49,319 nucleotides of DNA from Vulcanisaeta sp. (GTDB taxonomy: Archaea > Thermoproteota > Thermoprotei > Thermoproteales > Thermocladiaceae). The notes under the pieces are model-generated. The model made no database searches. It saw only the letters and a list, made by a program, of their open reading frames with translations, and was not told the DNA's origin. The DNA is taken from contig JAGDXB010000041.1 in assembly GCA_023256215.1 (NCBI GenBank), positions 19,819 to 69,137 on the forward strand, read 5' to 3'. Of the stretch, positions 35,045-42,776 are shown piece after piece. A program made the position numbers and the translations under genes. Numbering within the stretch: position 1 is the first letter of the stretch; each line of letters starts with the position of its first letter.

Positions 35045-35842
35045 TCACCCTGAGCGTGTTGGTGGTCTATAGTAATAAATAAGCTTTCCAAGTATCCAAT
35101 CCCTGATCACGGCAATCGCAGCGCCCCTAATATTCACGTTACCACCCTTCATAAGCAAGCCCCTTCTTCTGCCTATTAACTCCAATAGTTCCAGGGGATC
35201 CTCAGAATCAACGCCATACCTATCCATAAAGGCCTTGGGGTTGAATGACTTTATTCTCATTATTAACTTTATTGCTGGTGGTATGGGGTCATCAAGTTTT
35301 GATGGGTCTATCGCACCTTTAATAATCAGTAAGGCATCATCCTTAACCTCATCTGCGGGTATAACGCCGGGCGTATCGATGACTATTAACCATTGCTTAG
35401 CCTTAACGATCTGTTCACCAATGGTCCAGCCAGGTATAGGGCTTGTTTCGGCTACGTGCCTACCCTTCAGGTAATTTATTATAGTTGATTTACCCACATT
35501 CGGATAACCAACCACAGAAACTCTCACGGGTAATCTAGGCGCGTATTTCTTAATGCTAACAATGAGTTTCCTGGTCCCGAGTCTATTCTTGGCACTTATG
35601 AATACTGTTGGATACTCTCTTTCAAGATACTCCTTCCACTCCTTAAGTACTTCAAGGGGTATTAGGTCGGCCTTGTTAATAACAATGACTAAAGGCTTCC
35701 CTAACTTACCAAGTAAATCCTCAAGCTTCCTATTCCTAGTTTCCATGGGATCTCTCGCATCGATAACCTCAAGTACTAAATCACTCATTTCAAGGATATT
35801 CCTAACCCGACGCCATGCCTCAGCCTGGCTAACCCTACTCAT
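35045..35842 (-). CDS. Circularly permuted ribosome-assembly GTPase (YlqF/RbgA-like)
   Basis: The 265-residue GTPase has its motifs in permuted order: G4 NKAD at 56-59, G5 ISAKN at 82-86, G1 GYPNVGKST at 112-120 and G3 DTPG at 156-159. This order marks the YlqF/RbgA/Nog2 family, which acts in late assembly of the large ribosomal subunit. The C-terminal part is short. It is the first gene of a four-gene operon that continues with the primase-like, membrane and zinc proteins. Its TATA box is shared with the divergent atpD gene. Confidence 0.9.
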   Translation of the reverse strand: MSRVSQAEAWRRVRNILEMSDLVLEVIDARDPMETRNRKLEDLLGKLGKPLVIVINKADLIPLEVLKEWKEYLEREYPTVFISAKNRLGTRKLIVSIKKYAPRLPVRVSVVGYPNVGKSTIINYLKGRHVAETSPIPGWTIGEQIVKAKQWLIVIDTPGVIPADEVKDDALLIIKGAIDPSKLDDPIPPAIKLIMRIKSFNPKAFMDRYGVDSEDPLELLELIGRRRGLLMKGGNVNIRGAAIAVIRDWILGKLIYYYRPPTRSG

Positions 35843-35867
35843 TGGCGATACTTAGGCATGTAATAAT

Positions 35868-35882
35868 GTTTAAAAATATAAA
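35868..35882. promoter_or_regulatory. Bidirectional TATA box, GTPase operon and atpD
   Basis: TTTAAAAATATAAAA is an almost symmetric AT box. Its centre is about 30 bases before the GTPase ATG (35842, leftward) and about 23-26 bases before the GTG of atpD (35898, rightward). Both genes would have leaderless or nearly leaderless mRNAs from one box, so they may compete for the same TBP. Confidence 0.5.
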
Positions 35883-35897
35883 ACGTTCTCTAGAGAC

Positions 35898-36530
35898 GTG
35901 GCCTTTGAGAGACCAATACCTTCGAGACTCACTTTATTGAGGCTAAGGAATCAGGAGAGGCTTTATAGGGGTATTAAGAAGACCGTGGAGGACGCCAGGA
36001 ATGCCACGATACAGAGAATTAGGGCTATAATTCCAAAGCTCGAAGCGGCCAGGAAAAGTGTCTATGATGAGTTAGGTAAGGCTTCGTTAATGCTTAAGGC
36101 TGCGGTGTCGAAGATGGGTATTGATGATTACGGTAAATTGAGCGATACGGTGAAGACAAGCGTTGATGTTGAGTTTGTCGATATAACAATGGAGGGTCTA
36201 AAGTTTAGGGGATTGGAGTTTAGGGGTGTTTCTAGTCCTAACTATGGGATCTTTGCTATACCTCCTGAACTTGATAGTGCATTATATGGTATATACAGTA
36301 ATTTTAAGGTGATTTCCGAAATGATGAACCTTGAGAACCTATTCTATACATTGCTCGCCAGGGTTAGGGAGTACCAAAGAATGGTTAATGCAATAGATAA
36401 TGTATTATTACCTAGGATTACGGAGAATGCTAGGTTTGTTAGGCTTAAGCTTGATGAGGATGAGCGTGAGGAGTTTGTTAGGAGAATAGTCATTAATAGG
36501 TTGATTGAAGCCTTGGGCGGAAGAAGATAG
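35898..36530 (+). CDS. atpD: A-type ATP synthase subunit D
   Basis: The 210-residue protein is the central-stalk coiled-coil subunit D of the archaeal A-type ATPase. RPIPSRLTLLRLRNQERLYRG begins the first long helix, and the second helix ends in RRIVINRLIEALGG. It rotates inside the A3B3 head to couple ATP to ion flow. It uses a GTG start. The other subunits are not in the window, so the ATPase genes are scattered here, as is common in Thermoproteota. Confidence 0.94.
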   Translation: MAFERPIPSRLTLLRLRNQERLYRGIKKTVEDARNATIQRIRAIIPKLEAARKSVYDELGKASLMLKAAVSKMGIDDYGKLSDTVKTSVDVEFVDITMEGLKFRGLEFRGVSSPNYGIFAIPPELDSALYGIYSNFKVISEMMNLENLFYTLLARVREYQRMVNAIDNVLLPRITENARFVRLKLDEDEREEFVRRIVINRLIEALGGRR

Positions 36531-36585
36531 TTAGGTTGTAAGAAGAAAGTAAGGCTTAAGAATTCTCTTGGCGGTATAGGTCATA

Positions 36586-36678
36586 GTGAAGATGAGGAGG
36601 ATGGGCGGATCGGTGACGAAGGATTTGAACGCGGATTTTTCAATTCCTCCTCACAAACCTGGTGAATCGTCATGGTAA
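36586..36678 (+). CDS. Possible 30-residue leader ORF before the SpoIIM-like gene
   Basis: A frame from GTG 36586 (or ATG 36592) ends at 36678, overlapping the SpoIIM-like gene by 7 bases. A TATA-like CTTAAGAA (36555-36562) lies about 27 bases before the GTG, so the transcript would begin right at it. The peptide has no recognisable domain and is short, so it may be only a leader that couples translation. Confidence 0.25.
   Translation: MKMRRMGGSVTKDLNADFSIPPHKPGESSW
36593..36653 (+). promoter_or_regulatory. Leader stem-loop upstream of SpoIIM-like gene
   Basis: TGAGGAGGA (36593-36601) and TCCTCCTCA (36645-36653) are perfect 9-base inverted repeats around a 43-base loop. They begin about 8 bases after the presumed transcription start and end 18 bases before the ATG, so the RNA could fold to mask the purine-rich ribosome-binding-like sequence. 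Confidence 0.45.
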
Positions 36679-37241
36679 TAAACATTAAGCGTGTTGTTAC
36701 TTTATACATAATTGAGCTTATTATACTAATATTTCTATCAGTAATGGGATTTTATATAGGACCAATGTTTATAGGCCGATCTTTGCTGAACACACTTAAA
36801 AATGAGTTAATGAGCACGGTAAGCCTAGGCCCCGATTATATCTTTTATCATAACTTAGTTATAGACACATTAATGGCAATACCAATAATAGGACCTGCCT
36901 TCTTCGTAATTGCCCTGGTCATGACGGGATTCATACTAGGTGTCTATGTGTCATACGCCACAAACTCGCTACTATTTCTTGTGATTTCCATACTTGTAAC
37001 CATGTTTCTCCCACACGGGATAATAGAACTTCTTGCCTACGCCTTCTCTACAGCGGGTTCATTGACATTTACTAGGAACCTACTTAACGCCATTCGTGGT
37101 AAGGAGTCTATTGGTAAGGGTAGTGTTATTATGTTGGTGATTTATTATGCCATATCCGTATTGCTCCTATTCATTGCGGCCAACATTGAGTATTTCGAAA
37201 TAATTAGCCTTAAGGGCTTATTGAGTAAGTTACTAAGTTAG
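36672..37241 (+). CDS. SpoIIM-like (DUF95) membrane protein
   Basis: The 189-residue protein has four or five helices and the family motif PHGIIELLAYAFSTAGS, where HGxxEL lies at the start of a helix. SpoIIM-like proteins are integral membrane proteins of unclear role in archaea; in Bacillus SpoIIM takes part in membrane engulfment. GGTGA precedes the ATG by 6 bases. The gene has a 90-base leader with a strong stem-loop. It ends one base before the convergent DsbA-like gene. Confidence 0.8.
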   Translation: MVINIKRVVTLYIIELIILIFLSVMGFYIGPMFIGRSLLNTLKNELMSTVSLGPDYIFYHNLVIDTLMAIPIIGPAFFVIALVMTGFILGVYVSYATNSLLFLVISILVTMFLPHGIIELLAYAFSTAGSLTFTRNLLNAIRGKESIGKGSVIMLVIYYAISVLLLFIAANIEYFEIISLKGLLSKLLS

Positions 37242-37242
37242 A

Positions 37243-38109
37243 TCAACCATTCAGGTTTTGATACATGAACTTCTGCGTTAATAGGTTTTGTACGAAGATT
37301 GGTAATTGAATGTTATTGATAGTGTCATCATAAGCACCTGTCACTGTGTTATAGCCTACCATGAACAATATTGGGGTATTGATTGGTAAAGAATTCGTAA
37401 ATAATGTTGGCGTTAAATATGGAGGTACATAATACTCTAGAAGCACCTCTCCAACCCCCATTTGATAAGACAATAAGTAATGCTCATACATATTTACACA
37501 ATTAGTTACGTTTATATTAACTCCTAATTCGTTGACTACTTCCTGTATAAATGATGTACTAGTTAAATTCGCGACCTTGGTCATGTTCGAACCCACATAA
37601 GAACCAATAGCCCTAAGGAAAATTAACGCATTATATTTATTTGTGGAATTATAGTAAAGACAGTACGCCACTGATGCAACGTTAATTTCAGCTACTGTTA
37701 ATGGGGATGACGACAGGGTGCCCATGGATGAAAATACATTAAACGCTATTTCGTATTGTACAAGCCCCTTCTCTGCCGTATTCATTATGTAATCTGCATT
37801 TAGCACCGTAAAATTAGTAGCCGGATACATCACAGGATTAAGTAGTATTAATACCTTAATAGGTGCCGAGTTGGGTCCGTAGATTAAGCTATAATTCTTA
37901 AAATCATTATAAATGAGTGAGGCATTGTTTAATTGAAAATACGGTGGCCATGCATAAATGCCCGTATACGGGCTTTCTATTATTGTTAAGCCCTTATGTA
38001 ATGTTGCTGGTGGTGCTACAATCTTTATGAGCAGGAAATACGTGAGAACAGCGGCTAGTATCAGCACCAGCGCAAATATCGCCATATCTATTGCCTTATT
38101 TATGTCCAT
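37243..38109 (-). CDS. Membrane-anchored DsbA/thioredoxin-like protein without CxxC
   Basis: The 288-residue protein has an N-terminal anchor helix (about 8-30) and an extracytoplasmic thioredoxin-like domain of the DsbA type. The first strand is APIKVLILLNP, where DsbA would have CxxC; here it reads NPVMYPATNF (91-100), so the catalytic pair is lost. The cis-proline strand is NTPILFMVGYN (Pro246). Two cysteines remain, Cys150 and Cys204. It may be a chaperone or binding protein rather than an oxidase. A TATA box at about 38136 lies 27 bases before the ATG. Confidence 0.65.
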   Translation of the reverse strand: MDINKAIDMAIFALVLILAAVLTYFLLIKIVAPPATLHKGLTIIESPYTGIYAWPPYFQLNNASLIYNDFKNYSLIYGPNSAPIKVLILLNPVMYPATNFTVLNADYIMNTAEKGLVQYEIAFNVFSSMGTLSSSPLTVAEINVASVAYCLYYNSTNKYNALIFLRAIGSYVGSNMTKVANLTSTSFIQEVVNELGVNINVTNCVNMYEHYLLSYQMGVGEVLLEYYVPPYLTPTLFTNSLPINTPILFMVGYNTVTGAYDDTINNIQLPIFVQNLLTQKFMYQNLNG

Positions 38110-38216
38110 CTTATCTGCCGTAATTCCCCAATTTATTAAGGATTACTCACGCTGACATAATCATTGATTAGGTGCACAGAAACACTTAAATTAGTAGTAA
38201 TTCCATGGGTTACCTA

Positions 38217-38429
38217 ATGTCAATACCCAGGGTTGAGAGACCGAGGCCTGTACTTCATGGACCAGGCGTACCAGTGTGTACTTCATGTGGTAAGCCAATC
38301 AAGCCTTATGAGAGGGCAACGCACTTCCTATGTCCTAACTGTGGAAAGGCTGAAATATGGAGATGCGAGCATTGTAGGAGGACCGGCAACCCGTATAAAT
38401 GCCCTGTATGTGGCTTTGAGGGTCCATGA
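38217..38429 (+). CDS. Small archaeal zinc-ribbon protein (HVO_2753-like)
   Basis: This 70-residue protein is mostly two zinc modules: four CxxC pairs in the order CTSC, CPNC, CEHC and CPVC. It resembles the HVO_2753 family of small archaeal zinc proteins; one member is linked to biofilm and motility in Haloferax, but the molecular role is unknown. The ATG at 38217 lies about 29 bases after the TATA-like CTTAAATT and gives a leaderless mRNA; the ATG at 38205 would add four residues. Confidence 0.85.
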   Translation: MSIPRVERPRPVLHGPGVPVCTSCGKPIKPYERATHFLCPNCGKAEIWRCEHCRRTGNPYKCPVCGFEGP

Positions 38430-38443
38430 AAATCATTAACTAA

Positions 38444-38842
38444 TTATTTTTCTCGGTTTTCCTCCTTTCTCCAATTAAAGGGTCTTGGAAACAATTCTCT
38501 AAAGTCATGCCTTATTATTTTATCGCCATGGATAATTATAACCTCTTCAACCCCGAACTCGCTCATTACCTGTAAACAAGCACCGCAGGGATATATTGGC
38601 TCATCAAGACTTGATGTTAACACAATGGTCTTTATCTTCCTCTCTCCATTCGCCACGGCATTGAATATAGCAACCCTTTCCGCACATACTGTAAGTCCGA
38701 GTGATGAATTCTCGACATTAACCCCACGATAAACCTTTCCATCAGGCGTTATAGCGAGGGCACTTACCTTAATCCCGCTGTATGGTGCATACGAGTATTT
38801 TAATCCATCCTTAACCAGGTCTACCCACTCTTTTGGTATCAC
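38444..38842 (-). CDS. cdd: Cytidine deaminase
   Basis: The 132-residue protein is a tetrameric-type cytidine deaminase in pyrimidine salvage. The zinc and catalytic residues are Cys53 and Glu55 in TVCAERVAIF and Cys86/Cys89 in YPCGACLQV, and the substrate loop VNVENSSLGL precedes them. It uses a GTG start, about 27 bases downstream of the TATA-like CATTTAAAGG, so leaderless. It is convergent with the zinc-ribbon gene (14 bases between). Confidence 0.93.
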   Translation of the reverse strand: MIPKEWVDLVKDGLKYSYAPYSGIKVSALAITPDGKVYRGVNVENSSLGLTVCAERVAIFNAVANGERKIKTIVLTSSLDEPIYPCGACLQVMSEFGVEEVIIIHGDKIIRHDFRELFPRPFNWRKEENREK

Positions 38843-38940
38843 ACCATACAGTTTACCACAACCCTTTAAATGTTACATTAGCATTGGTAATAATGAATTT
38901 AAATAGTACCATGTATAAGCGTCATGATTGGTGGTAAAAC

Positions 38941-39606
38941 TTGAGGATTGCCATAATAGTTGGGGCCAATAACGTTAGTGTAAGTGTAGCTAAACTACTT
39001 TCGGATAGGTACGAGGTGGTTATTGTCGATAAGAGTGATGAGGCCTGTGCAAGGGCTTTTAAAGCCCTTAAATCGTCGGCCATGGTCTATAAAGGCGACC
39101 CAAGCAGTGTTGATGTTTTAAATGAAGTTGGCATCGATAAGGCTGAGCTATTTTTAGCCCTGTCAGATGACGATGATTTAAACTATAAGGCATGCAGTAT
39201 CGCTAAGGAGAAGGGTGTGCCTATAATAATCGCGAGGGTTAACAATAAGGATCATGAGGATTTATTTAAAGAATTGAATATAACGAGCACAGTGAATGTC
39301 GAGGATATAGTATCGAATAATATAAGGAATGCGATACTTAGTGATACAACTAAGGTCCTATTTACAGACCCTACAACAAATATATCATTTGCAATAATAA
39401 AGATCGGGGGTGACTCGAGTATTGTGGGTAAGCAAATTAATTATTTAATTGATAATTATAACGTCGCGATACCATACATAATAACGTCCAATGGAATTAT
39501 TAAGCCAGGCAATGATTACGTAATTGAGGGAGATAACGAAATAGTGGTGGTGGGTCCTTCAGAAAGCATAGATAAATTCATTAAGGAAGTATCATCAACA
39601 GAATAG
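38941..39606 (+). CDS. TrkA-family NAD-binding potassium-channel regulator
   Basis: The 221-residue protein has a TrkA-N Rossmann domain (IAIIVGANNVSVSVAKLL, then VVIVDKSDEACARAF) and a C-terminal TrkA-C/RCK half (SSIVGKQINYLI, then NEIVVVGPSESIDKF). It binds NAD(H) or ADP/ATP and gates a potassium channel or transporter that is not in this window. The frame begins with TTG after GGTGG; the only nearby ATG (38924) is out of frame and stops at once, so TTG is the likely start. Confidence 0.87.
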   Translation: MRIAIIVGANNVSVSVAKLLSDRYEVVIVDKSDEACARAFKALKSSAMVYKGDPSSVDVLNEVGIDKAELFLALSDDDDLNYKACSIAKEKGVPIIIARVNNKDHEDLFKELNITSTVNVEDIVSNNIRNAILSDTTKVLFTDPTTNISFAIIKIGGDSSIVGKQINYLIDNYNVAIPYIITSNGIIKPGNDYVIEGDNEIVVVGPSESIDKFIKEVSSTE

Positions 39607-39611
39607 CACCA

Positions 39612-40424
39612 CTACTCATTACTCCTAATGTTACTGTACCTCCTACTCAATTCCATTGATAGTTCGAAGGCTTTATTAAGAATTGAATATTTAACATCAT
39701 CTATAGTCCTAAGGTCCTTATACGTACCTCTGGCAATTAATTCTAAATACCTCTCTTCAATTGCAGCAACATCAACATGAGGATCTTCAATGCCTAATTC
39801 CTCCATATAGTCAGTCAATTCCTTACGTAAATCATCAACCAGCAATCCATCCTTAGGAACCTTAAAGGGTATCCTGACCTCAATACCCTCAGTTGGCGGC
39901 ACCTTCCTAACGACATTCTTCATAACCAGCGTATAGGGCACATAGATCAACTCATTACGTGGGCTCCTAATTATCAGACCTAAAGATGTCTGTTTGATCA
40001 CATAACCCTTTATACCCATAACTTCCACATGATCACCAACATCTAATGAGTAATCCCTAACAAGTCTGCCTATCTTACCTGTGAAGTATTCCTCAATTAT
40101 GGGTCTGGTGCCTATTACGAGGATTACTGCGACTACGATTAATAAGGCGCCAACAATCAGGTATTGCCTATAAACGTAGGCTATTGCTGATAGTATTGTG
40201 ACAATGAGTATTATCCTAAAAATAAACCTGGCATTCTCAACATCACCCTTTCTCGAGATCTTCACAAAGGCTCTAACGATTTTATCAAAGACATAATCAA
40301 GCAGTAGATAAACTGCCACAGCAATAACAATAGCAATTACCACATTCTCTATTGTACCTAAAACCCAGCCTGGAACTAAGCCACTGACGCTACCACTTTC
40401 AAGTATTACCATAATACCAACCAC
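39612..40424 (-). CDS. MscS-like mechanosensitive channel protein
   Basis: The 270-residue protein has three or four hydrophobic helices in the first 110 residues and then the beta domain of MscS channels (YSLDVGDHVEVMGIKGYVIK, LIYVPYTLVMKN). The C-terminal part is the alpha/beta vestibule. It would release solutes on hypo-osmotic shock. The GTG at 40424 or the ATG at 40412 could be the start. It ends 5 bases after the convergent TrkA gene, so two ion-homeostasis genes lie together. Confidence 0.82.
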   Translation of the reverse strand: MVGIMVILESGSVSGLVPGWVLGTIENVVIAIVIAVAVYLLLDYVFDKIVRAFVKISRKGDVENARFIFRIILIVTILSAIAYVYRQYLIVGALLIVVAVILVIGTRPIIEEYFTGKIGRLVRDYSLDVGDHVEVMGIKGYVIKQTSLGLIIRSPRNELIYVPYTLVMKNVVRKVPPTEGIEVRIPFKVPKDGLLVDDLRKELTDYMEELGIEDPHVDVAAIEERYLELIARGTYKDLRTIDDVKYSILNKAFELSMELSRRYSNIRSNE

Positions 40425-40458
40425 ATTAGTAGGTGCAATGTTTTAAACCTAACGGAAT

Positions 40459-40893
40459 TCAATGCACAACAAGCACAGGCCTATTCGCATACCTAACTAC
40501 CTTCTCTGAAACACTACCAAGGAGAAACCTTGTTAATCCCTTCAATCCCCTTGAACCAACAATTATCAAATCAACATTAAGCTTATTAGCAATATTTATA
40601 ATGGTCTCCGCTGCATCGGCGCCAACCTCAAGCAAGCCCTCAGCATCAACACCAGAACTCTTTGCCTTTTCCACAGCCCTACTTACTAAATCCTTGCCCT
40701 GTCTCTCCATAGTCTCTATTAATGAGGGATACATGGATGAGTCAGGCGCTATGGCAATCTTCCCTTCCTCAATCACGTGAAGTATGTACAATTTAGCATT
40801 GAAGCTTTTAGCAATACTTATAGCATAATCAAGTGCTTTATCTCCGGCTTTTGAGCCATCGTAACCTAATAATATCTTGCTTATTATCTGCAT
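40459..40893 (-). CDS. Universal stress protein (UspA family)
   Basis: The 144-residue protein has a complete ATP-binding UspA fold: LLGYDGSKAGDKALDYAI at the start, and the phosphate-binding loop GSRGLKGLTRFLLGSVSEKV near residue 112, G-2x-G-9x-GS. It probably senses or binds ATP under stress. It lies 34 bases upstream of the MscS-like gene on the same strand and may be in one operon with it. Confidence 0.93.
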   Translation of the reverse strand: MQIISKILLGYDGSKAGDKALDYAISIAKSFNAKLYILHVIEEGKIAIAPDSSMYPSLIETMERQGKDLVSRAVEKAKSSGVDAEGLLEVGADAAETIINIANKLNVDLIIVGSRGLKGLTRFLLGSVSEKVVRYANRPVLVVH

Positions 40894-40937
40894 TAACAGC
40901 TTTTCTATGCTAACTTAATAAACATTATCAGCATTAA

Positions 40938-41669
40938 TTATTGATTATTAATAAATCTATTGCTCTTATATGTGGAGTAAGTTATGCAGATTGGCCTTAG
41001 CTCACACTTAACGCATAGCGATTTATCGGGTGGTTCTATGGGCCATCCCTGATAAGTCTCTAGCATCTTTAATTCATCAATGACACCCTGATACTCCCTT
41101 CTTAACCTATTTATGGGTAATGATTTAACATCCTTCATAGTAACCAAATAAGCCTCCCTAATGGGTATTCCCGCCTCCTCAAGCATTAATACGTAAGAGA
41201 CAATCTGCTTTAAGTATCGTTTTTCCCTATCCTCATTCAAGCTCCATGAGCTCTTGAGCTCAATTAAACCCCAAATCTCCTCACCATCAAATTCACGTAG
41301 ATATACAATATCCGCCCTACCGGAAGTGTCCGTAGTTTCTATGCCACTCTCAACCTCAACATGTACATTGGGGTTTGCTATCTTAAACCATTCTTGATAA
41401 ATATCATGGATAGCCTTGCCCCTGGCTAAGTTCCTTAGACTGTCCATACTAACTATTGTGCCAAACCTCAACTTAATTAATGATTTAACCATGCAATCAT
41501 AACTAAATAATGACGGTGTGGCTCTACCTGTGGGTTCGTCGACTAGGTACAGTCCATCACCAATTATTCGGGCGTTCTTAAGCATATCATTTAAATATTC
41601 CTCAGTCCTTTTCCTGACCTCCTCCTCATTCACAACCTCAGCTATCGGCTTAATTACTAACTTAACCAT
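40938..41669 (-). CDS. Cas4/Dna2-like iron-sulfur nuclease
   Basis: The 243-residue protein is a PD-(D/E)xK exonuclease of the Cas4/Dna2 type. Visible residues are Cys59, His88 (GKAIHDIY), Asp120 (SGRADIVY), Glu137 and Lys139 (LIELKSSW), the Q-x3-Y motif (Gln155, Tyr159) and Cys219, Cys222, Cys228 at the end. Cys59 with the three C-terminal cysteines would hold a [4Fe-4S] cluster. No CRISPR array or other cas gene is in view, so it is probably a free-standing repair or DNA-end-processing nuclease. A TATA box lies 28 bases before the ATG. Confidence 0.85.
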   Translation of the reverse strand: MVKLVIKPIAEVVNEEEVRKRTEEYLNDMLKNARIIGDGLYLVDEPTGRATPSLFSYDCMVKSLIKLRFGTIVSMDSLRNLARGKAIHDIYQEWFKIANPNVHVEVESGIETTDTSGRADIVYLREFDGEEIWGLIELKSSWSLNEDREKRYLKQIVSYVLMLEEAGIPIREAYLVTMKDVKSLPINRLRREYQGVIDELKMLETYQGWPIEPPDKSLCVKCELRPICITYSTYKSNRFINNQ

Positions 41670-41757
41670 GAATACAATGCTTTATTCTCTGCCCTTTTAT
41701 AAATCCAATAATTAATGATTAGTAATTTAAAAAACGCCTGTAATTATGGGTAGTTGT

Positions 41758-42741
41758 ATGGTTTACGTGGGCGTTGATGTTGGCGCGACATACATAAGGG
41801 TTGGTTTAGTTGATGAAGGGGGTAACGTCATCAGTAGGGTTAAGGTTAGGCAACCAACAACCGGTGACGAAAATACCGTGGCCGCCATAATCATAGATGC
41901 CATTAAGGATATAGTAAGGACTAGCGCCATTGATGGTATTGGGATCGGTTCAATAGGTCCTTTAGACCTTAAGGCAGGTATTGTACCACTGGCGCCAAAT
42001 GCACCCATCAAGAGGTTTAAGCTTGTGGAACCAATAATTAGGGAGTTTAAGGTGCCCGTTGTCCTTGGTAACGATGCTATGGCCGCTGTGTGGGGTGAGT
42101 ACGTCTTTGGTATTGGTAGGGGGATCAAAAACCTAGTTTACATAACCCTGAGCACTGGTATTGGTGCTGGGGTTATCGTTGATGGGCATTTACTAGTGGG
42201 TAAGGATGGTAATGCTCACGAGATCGGGCATACGGTGGTCGACATAAATTCAGAAGTACAATGTGGCTGTGGCGGTTATGGTCATTGGGAAGCCCTTGGG
42301 TCCGGTGCAAATATACCTAGAGTGATTAAGGAGTTCGTTAAAGGGAGGGTCTACAGGTCTAGGATTTACGATAAATTGCTAAAGGGTGATTTTGTGAGCA
42401 CGGAAGAGATTTTTCAGGCCTATTATGACGGTGATGAGTTGGCTAAAGACTTCATAGATAATTTCCTGATGAAAATACATGCTGCTGGTTTGGCAACAGT
42501 CATGAATGCGTATGACCCCGAATTAATCATTTTAGGAGGGTCTATGGCACTCAACAACAGGGAATTGTTTAGGAAAGGAATTGAGAAGTACTTAAGGAGG
42601 TATTTAGCGGTTAGGCCTGCTAGGATTGAGTTTACTAATTTTGGCGATGATGTTGGCATAATCGGTGGCGCAGCCTTAGTGATTAAGGTGCCTGATTCAC
42701 TTAGGGATTTTGTTGATGGTTATAGGAAGTATCTTGGTTAA
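41758..42741 (+). CDS. ROK-family sugar kinase (glucokinase-like)
   Basis: The 327-residue protein is an ATP-dependent ROK kinase. The phosphate loop GVDVGATYIRVGLVD opens it, GNDAMAAVWGEY holds the catalytic Asp region, and the sugar/zinc region reads GHTVVDINSEVQCGCGGYGHWE, where the third Cys of the usual CxCGxxGCxE is His. Thermoproteus glucokinase is of this kind and accepts several hexoses. The ATG at 41758 lies about 29 bases after a TATA box; the ATG at 41746 would add four residues. It would feed the modified glycolysis served by GAPN. Confidence 0.88.
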   Translation: MVYVGVDVGATYIRVGLVDEGGNVISRVKVRQPTTGDENTVAAIIIDAIKDIVRTSAIDGIGIGSIGPLDLKAGIVPLAPNAPIKRFKLVEPIIREFKVPVVLGNDAMAAVWGEYVFGIGRGIKNLVYITLSTGIGAGVIVDGHLLVGKDGNAHEIGHTVVDINSEVQCGCGGYGHWEALGSGANIPRVIKEFVKGRVYRSRIYDKLLKGDFVSTEEIFQAYYDGDELAKDFIDNFLMKIHAAGLATVMNAYDPELIILGGSMALNNRELFRKGIEKYLRRYLAVRPARIEFTNFGDDVGIIGGAALVIKVPDSLRDFVDGYRKYLG

Positions 42742-42776
42742 GTTAGCGTTATAAAATAAGCATTTAACGGTGAAGT

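Noticed and set aside
36631-36647. T-arm-like GTTCAAATCC on the minus strand suggesting a tRNA
   Set aside because: The bases around it do not pair as a five-base T stem, and no acceptor, D or anticodon arms flank it.
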